DNA of 64,000 bases from JAUILA01 sp050289805 (GTDB lineage Bacteria > Bacteroidota > Bacteroidia > Cytophagales > Cyclobacteriaceae). The DNA lies in NCBI GenBank assembly GCA_050289805.1, contig JBNKGL010000001.1, forward strand, positions 273,543 through 337,542. The letters run 5' to 3'. The notes beneath the pieces were generated by a model. That model was not told the DNA's origin. It ran no database searches and saw only the letters and a list, made by a program, of their open reading frames with translations. Of this stretch, positions 1-8,761 are shown piece after piece; within the stretch, counting starts at the first letter, position 1; every line of letters begins with the position of its first letter. A program made the translations under genes and the position numbers.

Positions 1-53
1 TAGTATTGATGCTTTTACTCACACGGATCATTTTAGGTAGCAGAAGATGGTAA
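1..53 (+). CDS. gldF: GldF C-terminus (partial), ABC-2 type gliding-motility permease
   Basis: A frame open from the left edge (codons starting at base 3) ends at the TAA at 51-53 with the tail TRIILGSRRW. It overlaps the gldG start by seven bases (ATGGTAA). A basic, Trp-terminated tail after a hydrophobic stretch fits the end of the GldF membrane permease, which pairs with GldG in Bacteroidota. Only 16 codons are visible, so the call rests mainly on position directly upstream of gldG. The start lies outside the window. Confidence 0.55.
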   Translation, partial: VLMLLLTRIILGSRRW

Positions 54-1753
54 GTCTGGAAAGCAGAAAACTGGAAAGTATATTAAAGCTTGCGGTAGGA
101 ATCGCGGCGTTGGTCGTCCTCAACCTGTTAGCGTCCCGGTATTTTCACCGGTTCGATCTGACTGCGGAGGGCAGATATACCATTAAGCCTGCCACGCAGG
201 AAATGCTTGAGAACCTCGACGATGTGGTCTATGTGGAAGTTTATCTTGACGGCCCTTTAAATGCGGGATTCAAGCGATTGCAGCGTTCTGTATTTGAAAC
301 ACTGGAAGAATTCCGGATCTACTCCGGCAATAATGTTCAATATACTTTCAATGACCCAAGTGCAGCGTTGGGGGAAAGTGCCCGGAACCAGTTCATGCAA
401 TCCCTGGCGCAACTGGGAATTCAGCCAACCAATATCATTGAAGAAAAGGACGGTCAACGAAATGAACGCCTTATCTTCCCCGGAGCAATCATCTCCTACG
501 GGGGTGCGGAACGCGGTGTGATGTTGCTGAAAGGGAACCAGGCCAGTTCGCCCGAGGAGAAACTCAATGAGAGTATTGAGAATATTGAATACTCCCTGGC
601 ATCCGCCATTTTTGAACTTACCAACATTGAACAAAAACAGGTAGGCATGGTGAAAGGGCATGGGGAGCTGGATTCCCTGGAATCAGCCGGGCTTGAACTT
701 GCAATACAGAAGCATTATTCGCTGCGGGATGTTCGGCTTGGGTCTGATGATCTTTCCTCATTGTCGGCCATGATCATTGCGAAGCCTGAACAAGCGTTTA
801 CTGAAAGGGAGAAATATGCGCTGGACCAATACCTGATGTCCGGTGGAAAAGTGCTCATGCTTATCGATAAGCTTCAGGCTAATATGGATAGTGCGAGCAA
901 TGAATTCAATTATGCATTTCCTTTCGATCTGAATATTGATGATCAGCTCTTTCGATATGGTATCCGTGTGAATAATACCCTCATCCAGGATTTATCAAGT
1001 GCCAAATATCCGATAGTTATTGGTACGATGGGTGATCAGCCGCAGATTCAGCTCATTCAGTGGCCATTCTTTCCCCTGATCAACCGTTTTGCAGATCATC
1101 CGATTACAAGTAACCTGAATGCTGTGAAGGGCCGTTTCATGAGTACCATTGATACTGTGAAGGCCGAAGGGCTCACAAAAACGCCCCTCATGTTTACATC
1201 GGATTATTCACGGTCACTTACTGCGCCGGTCAAGGTTTCCATTCAGGACCTTCGGGAAAACCTGTCGCCCGATAAGCTCACACAAAAAAACCTGCCGGTC
1301 GCCTATCTGGTCGAAGGAGAATTCAGATCGTTGTATGAAAACCGATACAAGCCTGATGGTACTGACGAGTCTTCGTTCATTCCAAGGTCTTCTGATAACG
1401 CAAAACTCCTGGTTATCGGTGATGGTGACATAGCCCGGAACGATATCAATACGCGCAATGGAATGCCCCAGGTATTGGGCTACGATCCATTTGAGCAAAC
1501 GACCTTTGGCAATGAAGACCTGTTGATGAATGCCCTTCATTTCATGATTGATGAACAGGGACTGATTACCGCACGGAATAAGGAAATTGAAATACGACCG
1601 CTCGACAAGGTGAAAATTGCCAATGAGCGTACCTACTGGCAGATCATTAATCTTGTTGTGCCCGTACTGTTGCTGATTCTATTTGGAATTTTGAGAAGTT
1701 ATTTACGAAAACGCAGATTCACAGGTTTTAAAACGAATGACGATGCAGCGTAA
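47..1753 (+). CDS. gldG: GldG, gliding-motility ABC transporter auxiliary protein
   Basis: 568-residue inner-membrane protein with one N-terminal transmembrane segment (about 12-30), a large periplasmic region of the ABC-type uncharacterised transport system family, and a second membrane span near 531-552 followed by a basic tail (RKRRF). This architecture and length match GldG, which works with GldF and the ATPase GldA in Bacteroidota gliding. The start ATG overlaps the end of the upstream frame (gldF) and its 3-prime end overlaps the following DUF4340 gene, so gldF-gldG-DUF4340 looks like one operon. The gldA ATPase is usually encoded elsewhere, so its absence here is not surprising. Confidence 0.93.
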   Translation: MVSLESRKLESILKLAVGIAALVVLNLLASRYFHRFDLTAEGRYTIKPATQEMLENLDDVVYVEVYLDGPLNAGFKRLQRSVFETLEEFRIYSGNNVQYTFNDPSAALGESARNQFMQSLAQLGIQPTNIIEEKDGQRNERLIFPGAIISYGGAERGVMLLKGNQASSPEEKLNESIENIEYSLASAIFELTNIEQKQVGMVKGHGELDSLESAGLELAIQKHYSLRDVRLGSDDLSSLSAMIIAKPEQAFTEREKYALDQYLMSGGKVLMLIDKLQANMDSASNEFNYAFPFDLNIDDQLFRYGIRVNNTLIQDLSSAKYPIVIGTMGDQPQIQLIQWPFFPLINRFADHPITSNLNAVKGRFMSTIDTVKAEGLTKTPLMFTSDYSRSLTAPVKVSIQDLRENLSPDKLTQKNLPVAYLVEGEFRSLYENRYKPDGTDESSFIPRSSDNAKLLVIGDGDIARNDINTRNGMPQVLGYDPFEQTTFGNEDLLMNALHFMIDEQGLITARNKEIEIRPLDKVKIANERTYWQIINLVVPVLLLILFGILRSYLRKRRFTGFKTNDDAA

Positions 1754-2690
1754 GAAAAACCTACGGCTCCTGGCCATATTGTCAATTTTGATTGTCGCAG
1801 CAGTGATTCTCGCACTCACCGGCAAGTCCACCAGCAAACTTGATGTGGACCGTGATATTTTTAGCTATGATGATCCATCGCAGATCGATGCGGTCATTCT
1901 TGAAAGAAATAATACTTCAGACACTCTCGCTTTTATCAACGGGCAGTGGATGCTGAATGGAAAATACAAGGCGGATCCGCAACGCATTAGTGTATTATTT
2001 GCCATTTTGAAGCAAGCAAAGGTCCGCCGCCGCGCAGCGCGTACACAGCTGGATTCGCTTCAGACCTGGATTGATCAAAAAGGTGTGGAAGCACGTTTTT
2101 ATGAAGGTACGGACCTGGTGAAAAGTTTTGAAGTAAGCGGGAATGAAGAACGCGGAATAACATATTACCGGGAATCATCGGGTGAACCGGTTTACCTGAT
2201 GGAAATTCCCGGATACAGGAGCTACCTGGCCGGAATCTATGAACTTGACGAAAATGGCTGGAGATATCCGAGGGTTTACGATTTTAATTGGCGTAACCTG
2301 AAAGATGTTCATGTGGAATATCCAAAGAATTCTGACAGCGGGTTTGACATTTCTTCAAAGGAAGGTTTTTACAGTGTAAATCAGATCGAGGAAACGGATA
2401 CGACGAAACTCACCAATTTTTTGGATGATCTTTCCCTGTTGTATGTAAATGATTTTCTTTTTCCCGCGGAAATTACCCGTTATGATTCATTGAAAGACGT
2501 GCTTGAGGCACAGATTACGGTACGTGACGTCGGTGATAATGAATACCTCATGGAAGTTCTTGGCACCTTGCCTGGGAAGTCGGAAATACTGATTCGCATC
2601 GATTCCTCCCAGTATGCGCTGGCACAATATGATGCCTTGCGAAAGATTATGCGCCCGCGTAAATTTTTCGTAAAAAAAGAGACGCCCTAA
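1737..2690 (+). CDS. DUF4340 domain-containing protein
   Basis: 317 residues. One N-terminal membrane anchor (about 9-27) is followed by a soluble region with the DUF4340 pattern: a short beta-rich segment containing FINGQWMLNGKYKADPQRIS, then a repeat-like second half. DUF4340 genes sit beside GldG-type ABC auxiliary genes in many genomes, so it is probably a periplasmic partner of that transporter; its molecular role is not known. The gene starts inside gldG, overlapping by 17 bases (or 11 if the second ATG at 1743 is used), which indicates translational coupling. Confidence 0.85.
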   Translation: MTMQRKKNLRLLAILSILIVAAVILALTGKSTSKLDVDRDIFSYDDPSQIDAVILERNNTSDTLAFINGQWMLNGKYKADPQRISVLFAILKQAKVRRRAARTQLDSLQTWIDQKGVEARFYEGTDLVKSFEVSGNEERGITYYRESSGEPVYLMEIPGYRSYLAGIYELDENGWRYPRVYDFNWRNLKDVHVEYPKNSDSGFDISSKEGFYSVNQIEETDTTKLTNFLDDLSLLYVNDFLFPAEITRYDSLKDVLEAQITVRDVGDNEYLMEVLGTLPGKSEILIRIDSSQYALAQYDALRKIMRPRKFFVKKETP

Positions 2691-2705
2691 TATTCATGGT
2701 GCGCG

Positions 2706-2736
2706 TTTCCTATAAATGATTTTATTTTTAACTTTA
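2706..2736 (+). promoter_or_regulatory. Probable Bacteroidota-type promoter of dnaN
   Basis: TTTC at 2706-2709 and TAACTTTA at 2729-2736 are separated by 19 bases. This approximates the Bacteroidota -33 TTTG / -7 TAnnTTTG pair with one mismatch in each box. The expected transcript start gives dnaN a leader of about 30 bases. Confidence 0.4.
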
Positions 2737-2771
2737 CCCAGTTTTAACAATCACTGCATAACGAACCCTAC

Positions 2772-3896
2772 ATGAAATTTATCGTTTCCTCTTCAGCATT
2801 GCTCAAACAACTCTCGAGTATCAATGGTGTAATTACTACCAATCCTGTTGTTCCGATTCTTGAGAACTTCCTGTTTGAAATTTCGGAGGGCAAACTGGTA
2901 GTTACGGCCTCTGACTTGCAAACTTCCATGATCACTGAGCTGGAGGTTGAATCCCGTGAAAGCGGAAACATCGCCGTGCCGGCAAAAATTTTACTGGAAA
3001 CCCTGAAGAACCTGCCGGAACAACCGGTGACGTTCTCCATAGACGAGGATTCGTACAGTGTGGAGATTAGTTCCGACAATGGCCGGTATAAGCTTGCCGG
3101 TGAAAATGCGACGGATTTCCCGAAGGTTCCTTCGGTAAGTGATGATTTCAGTGTAAACATGTCAACCGAGGTGCTCTCAAGTGCCATCAACAATACAATA
3201 TTTGCTACGAGTAATGATGAATTGAGGCCGGCAATGACGGGGGTATATATGAACCTCACAGAAACAAATACCACCTTTGTTTCTACTGACGGACATCGCC
3301 TGATCCGCTACCGTCGTGTTGATGTTGCGTCGGAAAACGGTAATGCGATCATCATTCCCAGGAAAGCCCTTAATTTACTGAAGAGCACGCTTCCATCGGA
3401 GAATACGAATGTATCAGTGGAATTCAATATGTCCAATGCTTTCTTCCATTTTGGAAATATCAGGATGATCTGTCGTCTTATTGATGAGCGTTTTCCGGAT
3501 TATGAAAATGTAATTCCTTCCGACAATCAGAATAAGATGGTCATTAACCGCCAGGAGTTTCTCAGCTCCCTGAAGCGTATTGCCATTTATGCCAATAAGA
3601 CTACCCACCAGGTTCGTCTTAAAATTACCGGGAGTGAGCTTCAGATCTCTGCCGAAGACCTGGACTTTGCCAATGAAGCAAATGAGCGCCTTTCCTGTGA
3701 GCATGACGGGGGAGATATTGAAATTGGTTTCAATGCCCGTTTCCTGATTGAAATGCTCAACAACCTGCATTCAGACCGCATCGAAATGCACCTTTCCCAG
3801 CCAAACAAGGCCGGACTAATTGTGCCTGAAGAAAAGGATGACAACGAAGATATCCTTATGCTGGTGATGCCGGTAATGCTGAATAACTACGTTTAG
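2772..3896 (+). CDS. dnaN: DNA polymerase III beta subunit (sliding clamp)
   Basis: 374 residues, the normal length for the dimeric ring clamp that tethers DNA polymerase III to DNA. Three repeated clamp domains are visible: residues about 1-120, 128-245 and 247-374. The N-terminus MKFIVSSSALLKQLSSINGV and the end MLVMPVMLNNYV are typical of Bacteroidota DnaN. The peptide-binding pocket region near the C-terminus (LVMPVML) is kept. It lies 81 bases after DUF4340 with its own likely promoter, and is followed by an unusual inverted-repeat region rather than a simple terminator. Confidence 0.97.
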   Translation: MKFIVSSSALLKQLSSINGVITTNPVVPILENFLFEISEGKLVVTASDLQTSMITELEVESRESGNIAVPAKILLETLKNLPEQPVTFSIDEDSYSVEISSDNGRYKLAGENATDFPKVPSVSDDFSVNMSTEVLSSAINNTIFATSNDELRPAMTGVYMNLTETNTTFVSTDGHRLIRYRRVDVASENGNAIIIPRKALNLLKSTLPSENTNVSVEFNMSNAFFHFGNIRMICRLIDERFPDYENVIPSDNQNKMVINRQEFLSSLKRIAIYANKTTHQVRLKITGSELQISAEDLDFANEANERLSCEHDGGDIEIGFNARFLIEMLNNLHSDRIEMHLSQPNKAGLIVPEEKDDNEDILMLVMPVMLNNYV

Positions 3897-4164
3897 TAGT
3901 CAGTAGTCAGTAGTCAGTAGTCAGTAGTCAGTAGTTGCGTTCCTCATCAAATTCGTCATCCCGAACTTGTTTCGGGGCCCCCTCAAGATTTGTATCCATG
4001 ACGAATTCCGGGATGGTAATTGCCTTAAATTAAATTATGTATCGTATTAATTAGTGAGCTAAGTGATAGCTCATTGTTTTCCATAGTCGTGGGGATCCCG
4101 AAACAAGTTCGGGATGACGTGACTGACTACTGACTACTGACTACTGACTACTGACTACTGACTA
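3897..4164. repeat. Intergenic element of nested inverted repeats with terminal 7-bp tandem arrays
   Basis: The whole gap between convergent dnaN and the DUF481 gene is symmetrical. Left end: five copies of TAGTCAG (3897-3931) plus a partial copy. Right end: six copies of the reverse complement CTGACTA (4123-4164). Just inside each array lies a perfect 23-base inverted repeat (3954-3976 and 4097-4119) built on CCCGAACTTGTTTCGGG. Further inside are a 9-base inverted match (3951-3959 with 3998-4006) and a hairpin TGAGCTA-5-TAGCTCA (4055-4073). It carries no reading frame. It resembles a REP/MITE-like non-coding element or a large bidirectional terminator; no target-site duplication was evident. 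Confidence 0.85.
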
Positions 4165-4173
4165 AATCAGTGC

Positions 4174-5187
4174 TCACCATTCCCAACCAACAGTAGTCTG
4201 CCAGACATAATCGGAGGTGGGTGAGTTCATGACAGGTTGATTGTCGTAGTTAAGAGTGAGGCCTGATTTGATATAAAAATCCAGCGGGAATTCGTACTTC
4301 AAATCGATGTTAAAGTCAAAACGCCATCGGCCGGATTCTGAAAGGCTGGGGTAGGCCGTACCCTTCGTGAGCAGGCTGAAGTCACCGATATCGTAGAGAT
4401 TTAATTCAGTACCAAACCATGCTTCCTGACTTTTTCTGTCGTCTTCGTCTATTTGGTAGTTTTCATTGTTGAATGAAAAACCTCCCTGTACTCCCCAGTA
4501 TAACTGGTTTGTTCTGAAAATATATTTACCAATACCCAGTTTTGAGTTGGTTCGAAGATCAAGCAGTTGTTCTGTATTTGACAGAAAGTCGACCTGGGCA
4601 ATAGCAAACCATTCATGGGGCAGTACATACCTGAAGCTGAAAAACCCATCGGTACGTTTAATGTCTTCCACTTCATCCTGCTTGCTCATGAGGCTGTTGT
4701 ACTGTGCATCTATTGACCAGCGCTCCGCGATATAACCAGCACTACTCCTGATGGTGAACTGACGCTGATTACGTGCTTTGGTAAGACTGTATCCCAAATC
4801 AATAGCGGCATACAACCGATCCAGAAAACCCTGATCTACAGATTTGAGATATACAATTTCGTTAAAGGGTACAACGGTTGTTTCGCCTTCCAGTGATGTT
4901 ACACTCACCGAATTATTGTCGACCGATTCAAGCGTTCCATATAAGCGTCGGCCATCGGTGGTTGAAACCAGCAGGAGCGATTTGGTCGACATATAGCCGA
5001 TTCCTTCCCATTCAATTTTAAAATCCGAATCGCTGTAGTCTGTCTCAATCTGGATTATTCCCCTGTCCATGGACTTAATCTCACCCACGATATAATTCCC
5101 ATTCTTAAATACAATGGAATCGGGTTGTTGAGCAAACAGGGAAAAGTTAAACAGGAGGAAAGCAAGTAGTAGTAATTGTTTCTTCAT
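4174..5187 (-). CDS. DUF481 family outer-membrane protein
   Basis: 337 residues with a clear Sec signal peptide (MKKQLLLLAFLLFNFSLFAQ). An N-terminal beta-rich region (about 25-120) contains repeated short hydrophobic strands such as GEIKSMDRGIIQIETDYSD. The second half has alternating aromatic strands ending in W (VWQTTVGWEW), consistent with a beta-barrel; this half matches the DUF481 family. Likely located in the outer membrane; function unknown. It ends at the inverted-repeat element and follows the cupin gene by six bases, so the two are probably co-transcribed from the cupin side. Confidence 0.8.
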   Translation of the reverse strand: MKKQLLLLAFLLFNFSLFAQQPDSIVFKNGNYIVGEIKSMDRGIIQIETDYSDSDFKIEWEGIGYMSTKSLLLVSTTDGRRLYGTLESVDNNSVSVTSLEGETTVVPFNEIVYLKSVDQGFLDRLYAAIDLGYSLTKARNQRQFTIRSSAGYIAERWSIDAQYNSLMSKQDEVEDIKRTDGFFSFRYVLPHEWFAIAQVDFLSNTEQLLDLRTNSKLGIGKYIFRTNQLYWGVQGGFSFNNENYQIDEDDRKSQEAWFGTELNLYDIGDFSLLTKGTAYPSLSESGRWRFDFNIDLKYEFPLDFYIKSGLTLNYDNQPVMNSPTSDYVWQTTVGWEW

Positions 5188-5193
5188 AGTTCT

Positions 5194-5520
5194 TTATTTA
5201 AGATCATCACGGGTTGGGTTAAATACATCGATTACTATACATTCGGAAAGTGCATATGCCGAATGCGGCATATTTGAAGGAATGGCAGCTGTCATTCCCG
5301 GTTTTAACAGAAGATTTTCCTCACCTACAACCATTTCAAGTTCCCCTGCTAATACATGAGTCCATTGGAGATGGGGGTGTGAATGTTCCGGAAGGTGCGC
5401 GCCCTTTTCCAGGGTCACCCTGGTTAGCGTAAAATTATCAGAATGTGCAATGGAAGCGATAATGCCCGGAAAAAGTTGTTTCTTTTCGAGTGTATTGTAA
5501 TCAATCAGATATTTCATCAA
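5194..5520 (-). CDS. Cupin domain protein
   Basis: 108 residues forming a single small cupin barrel. The metal-binding motif is visible as H-x-H (EHSHPHLQWTHVL, about 41-52) with a Glu in ELEMVVG and the second cupin motif around PSNMPHSAY. Small cupins bind a metal and act as sensors, isomerases or dioxygenases; nothing here decides the substrate. Two ATG codons are adjacent at the start. Six bases separate it from the downstream DUF481 gene. Confidence 0.8.
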   Translation of the reverse strand: MMKYLIDYNTLEKKQLFPGIIASIAHSDNFTLTRVTLEKGAHLPEHSHPHLQWTHVLAGELEMVVGEENLLLKPGMTAAIPSNMPHSAYALSECIVIDVFNPTRDDLK

Positions 5521-5629
5521 TAGTATGTAAAATTTAAAGAAACAAGATACTCAAGGATTCTAAAAATCCCATGAAGTGATTTATGATCATAATTATAATT
5601 TGTAACTTATTCTATCGATTTAATTTTCC

Positions 5630-6520
5630 ATGGAAAACCTACTCGCAGTGATTACAGGTGCCAATACCGGAATTGGCTTTCAAACCGCAAGATCCCTTGC
5701 GATCCAGGGTTATCATGTGATTCTCACAGGACGATTGGATGCAAAGATCGACTGGGCTGCAAAAACCATTAATGCCATGTGTGAGGAATCCGGCACATCA
5801 GGAAGAGCGATCCCGATGCTGCTTGATCTTTCCTCATTTGACTCGGTACTTCAGTTTGCCGTTGATTTCGGACTAAAATATGACAAACTTGATGTGTTGG
5901 TTTGTAATGCGGGAGTAATGAATGCGCCTTATTCACGCACGGAGAATAATTATGAGCTTCAATTCCAGGTAAATTATCTTTCCCACTATCTTCTTACGCG
6001 GCTGATGATGCCATATTTACGGGATTCGAATTATCCGAGGCTTATCCAGGTGACATCCATGCTGGGCGAAAAAGGTAAAAGTTCATCCGTTGAAATGTTT
6101 GAGCAAATCGCGAAGGTACCGAAGGAAAAATACTCATCCATTCAATCCTACCGTGAGTCAAAACTCGCACAGATGCTCCTTACCCGTCATCTCAATAAAT
6201 TATATCGTGAATTTCTGTTTACGGCGGCCGTGCATCCGGGTATTGTTAATTCAGACCTGTTCTACAGGCGCGTTCCCAAAGTTGCAAAGACGCTGCTTAA
6301 GCCGGTTGCATGGCTTGGTTATGTTTCGGGTACTCTTAAAACGCCCTATGATGGTGCTGACACTTCGATTTGGCTCGCAGCAGAGCCATCACCCCTCCCA
6401 TCAGGAAAGTACTGGTATGAGCGAAAGCAGCGGGCCTGGGGCCATCATGCGCTGGATGACGGACTGGCCTCAGACTTGTGGGAATGGAGTGGCCGGCAGG
6501 TGAGTGAGTTTCTTGGTTAG
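5630..6520 (+). CDS. Short-chain dehydrogenase/reductase (SDR) family oxidoreductase
   Basis: 296 residues. Rossmann nucleotide-binding motif TGANTGIG at 9-16, CNAG at 92-95, catalytic Ser143 and the YxxxK pair Tyr174/Lys178 (SYRESKLAQ). The arrangement and length resemble the retinol-dehydrogenase/WW-domain-oxidoreductase-like branch of classical SDRs, which use NAD(P)H on small alcohols or carbonyls; the substrate cannot be read from sequence. It is a single-gene unit, divergent from the cupin gene. The ATG at 5630 must be the start because the glycine motif begins only nine residues later. Confidence 0.88.
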   Translation: MENLLAVITGANTGIGFQTARSLAIQGYHVILTGRLDAKIDWAAKTINAMCEESGTSGRAIPMLLDLSSFDSVLQFAVDFGLKYDKLDVLVCNAGVMNAPYSRTENNYELQFQVNYLSHYLLTRLMMPYLRDSNYPRLIQVTSMLGEKGKSSSVEMFEQIAKVPKEKYSSIQSYRESKLAQMLLTRHLNKLYREFLFTAAVHPGIVNSDLFYRRVPKVAKTLLKPVAWLGYVSGTLKTPYDGADTSIWLAAEPSPLPSGKYWYERKQRAWGHHALDDGLASDLWEWSGRQVSEFLG

Positions 6521-6531
6521 ATTACAAATAA

Positions 6532-6557
6532 AAAAGGCCGTCATTCGACAGCCTTTT
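6532..6557. terminator. Rho-independent terminator between convergent SDR and MscS genes
   Basis: AAAAGGC (6532-6538) pairs with GCCTTTT (6551-6557), with an inner GTC/GAC stem and ATTC loop. Read on the minus strand it is followed by a long T run, so it serves chiefly the mechanosensitive-channel gene and more weakly the SDR gene. Confidence 0.8.
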
Positions 6558-6572
6558 CAGAATCCATTCTAA

Positions 6573-7418
6573 TTACACCGTTTCCTGAAACAGGTGTACA
6601 TCTCTTTGAGGGAACGGAATTGAGATTCCTGCAGCATCAAATTCTTTTTTGACTTTTTCATGGAAATCGAAATATACGTTCCAGTAATCGGCATTCGCCA
6701 CCCATGGGCGGACTTTGAAATTGATGGAGCTGTCGGCAAGTTCCGCAACCACAACCTGGGGAGCCGGATCTGCCAGAATACGTTCGTCGTTGGTAACCAT
6801 TTGCATTAACAGGTCCTTGGCCTTTTTGATATCATCGCCATAACCAATGCCGAATACCATATCGACACGCCGGTTTTCTTCGGCAGAATAATTTTTAATA
6901 TTGTCATTTGAAAGCTTTCCATTCGGAATGGTGATCCGAACATTATCGGGAGTAGTAAGGATCGTGTTGAATATCTGGATTTCACGAACGGTTCCGGCCT
7001 GACCGGCAGCTTCAACATAGTCACCAACTTTAAAAGGACGCAATACTAAAATAATTACACCTCCGGCGAAATTTTGCAGGGTCCCCTGCAGTGCAAGACC
7101 GATAGCCAGACCTGCAGCACCAAGAATGGCAACGAATGATGTGGTTTCTATGCCAACGAAGGAAGCGGCAGTAATAAGAATGAGAACTGTAAGGGTACTT
7201 TTAAAAAGACTTTTCAGAAAAGGTCTGAGGGATTCATCGATCTCCCTTTTTATCATGACCCGGTTCAGGGCCCTTGATAAGAAATTCCGTATAGGAAAAC
7301 CTATTACAAGTACTAAAATGGCCTTGCCCAGGGCAAGGACAATTTCGTAAAGTCCGTAATTCTGAAAGAATTCTTGAATTTGCTCCATAGTGTAGTATCG
7401 GTTTGATTTTAAGTTCAA
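6573..7418 (-). CDS. Small-conductance mechanosensitive channel (MscS family)
   Basis: 281 residues. Three N-terminal membrane segments (about 20-42, 68-88, 92-125) are followed by the MscS beta domain and C-terminal cage. The pore-lining third helix has the Gly/Ala pattern of the family (ILGAAGLAIGLALQGTLQNF), followed by the hallmark F(K)VGDYVEAAGQAGTVREI. It releases osmolytes when membrane tension rises on hypo-osmotic shock. The length is close to E. coli MscS (286). Monocistronic, ending at a strong terminator. Confidence 0.94.
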   Translation of the reverse strand: MNLKSNRYYTMEQIQEFFQNYGLYEIVLALGKAILVLVIGFPIRNFLSRALNRVMIKREIDESLRPFLKSLFKSTLTVLILITAASFVGIETTSFVAILGAAGLAIGLALQGTLQNFAGGVIILVLRPFKVGDYVEAAGQAGTVREIQIFNTILTTPDNVRITIPNGKLSNDNIKNYSAEENRRVDMVFGIGYGDDIKKAKDLLMQMVTNDERILADPAPQVVVAELADSSINFKVRPWVANADYWNVYFDFHEKVKKEFDAAGISIPFPQRDVHLFQETV

Positions 7419-7453
7419 ATAATGTCAAACCGCTGCCGTACCGGGCACGATTT

Positions 7454-8761
7454 CTAGTCCAACCGCTCAATATTTGCACCTAAGGCTTTCAGGCGCGTAT
7501 CGATATTCTGGTATCCGCGATCAATCTGCTCCACATTGGATATGACGCTCTCTCCTTCAGCCGACAATGCGGCAATAAGCAGAGACACACCGGCACGTAT
7601 ATCCGGTGATGACATTTTTATTCCACGCAGATTCTGTTTCCTGTCGAGACCGATTACTGTCGCCCGATGCGGGTCGCACAATATGATCTGGGCTCCCATG
7701 TCGATCAGCTTATCCACGAAGAACAGACGGCTCTCAAACATCTTCTGGTGAACCAGCACCGTTCCTTTCGCCTGGATGGCTGTAACCAGCACGATACTGA
7801 GGAGATCCGGTGTGAATCCGGGCCATGGCGAATCTGCTACCGTCATAATAGAGCCATCGATGAATGTATCGATCTCATAATGCTTCTGGGCAGGAATGAT
7901 GATATCATCGTTTTGAATCACCATTTGTATTCCCAGCCTGCGGAATACCTCTGGAATTAATCCGAGATGCTCAACACCCGCTCCCTTGATCGTGATTTCA
8001 GATTGGGTCATGGCTGCAAGACCAATGAAACTTCCCACCTCAATCATGTCCGGAAGCAGCGTATGTTCTGTTCCGCCTAATTTCTTAACACCTTCGATAT
8101 GCAGGAGGTTTGAGCCAAGGCCGGATATTTTTGCTCCCATCCGGTTAAGCATCCGGCATAACTGCTGGATATAGGGTTCACAGGCGGCATTGTACAGAGT
8201 GGTTTTACCTTTGGATAACACTGCTGCCATGATGATATTGGCCGTTCCCGTGACAGAGGCTTCATCCAGGTGAATATATTTTCCACTCAGATCGGTCGCA
8301 TCAATTTCGTAAAAAGCGTCCTTACTGGAATAGTTGAATTTCGCGCCAAGCGCCTGAAATCCCAGGAAGTGAGTATCGAGACGTCGACGGCCGATCTTGT
8401 CCCCACCGGGTTTTGGGATTTTGGCTTTTCCGTACCTGGCCAGGAGGGGTCCCAGGATCATAATGGATCCGCGAAGCGCAGCTGCCTTTTCTTTATATTC
8501 CCGTGTTTCCAGGAATTCAACATTGATATCTTTTGCTGTGATCCGGTATGACTCGTCGCCCAGTTTTTCAACTTCAGCGCCCATATCACCAATTAATTCG
8601 ATGAGCTTATTAACGTCGCGAATATTGGGAATTTTGTGAAGCGTTACCGGTTCGGCGGTAAGCAATGTCGCAGATACAATTTGAAGGGCCTCATTTTTTG
8701 CTCCCTGGGGAGTGATTTCACCTTTCAGGGCGCGGCCCCCTGTTATACGGAAAGAACTCAT
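7454..8761 (-). CDS. murA: UDP-N-acetylglucosamine 1-carboxyvinyltransferase
   Basis: 435 residues, EPT/RTPC-like fold, catalysing the first committed step of peptidoglycan synthesis (PEP + UDP-GlcNAc). The N-terminal QGAKNEALQ, the catalytic loop PGGDKIGRRRLDTHF and the C-terminal DIRAGVSLLIAALSAEG are present. The loop residue that is Cys115 in E. coli is Asp121 here (codon at 8399-8401); Asp at this position is known to leave the enzyme active but insensitive to fosfomycin. The start ATG overlaps the stop of the upstream DUF4290 gene by one base (TAATG), indicating coupling. Confidence 0.96.
   Translation of the reverse strand: MSSFRITGGRALKGEITPQGAKNEALQIVSATLLTAEPVTLHKIPNIRDVNKLIELIGDMGAEVEKLGDESYRITAKDINVEFLETREYKEKAAALRGSIMILGPLLARYGKAKIPKPGGDKIGRRRLDTHFLGFQALGAKFNYSSKDAFYEIDATDLSGKYIHLDEASVTGTANIIMAAVLSKGKTTLYNAACEPYIQQLCRMLNRMGAKISGLGSNLLHIEGVKKLGGTEHTLLPDMIEVGSFIGLAAMTQSEITIKGAGVEHLGLIPEVFRRLGIQMVIQNDDIIIPAQKHYEIDTFIDGSIMTVADSPWPGFTPDLLSIVLVTAIQAKGTVLVHQKMFESRLFFVDKLIDMGAQIILCDPHRATVIGLDRKQNLRGIKMSSPDIRAGVSLLIAALSAEGESVISNVEQIDRGYQNIDTRLKALGANIERLD

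Noticed and set aside
3897..4164. The 7-bp tandem arrays considered as a CRISPR array
   Set aside because: Repeat units are contiguous with no spacers, far too short, and in opposite orientation at the two ends; no cas genes are present.
5621..5628. TAATTTTC as the -7 box of the SDR gene
   Set aside because: It ends one base before the ATG, so transcription would begin inside the coding region.
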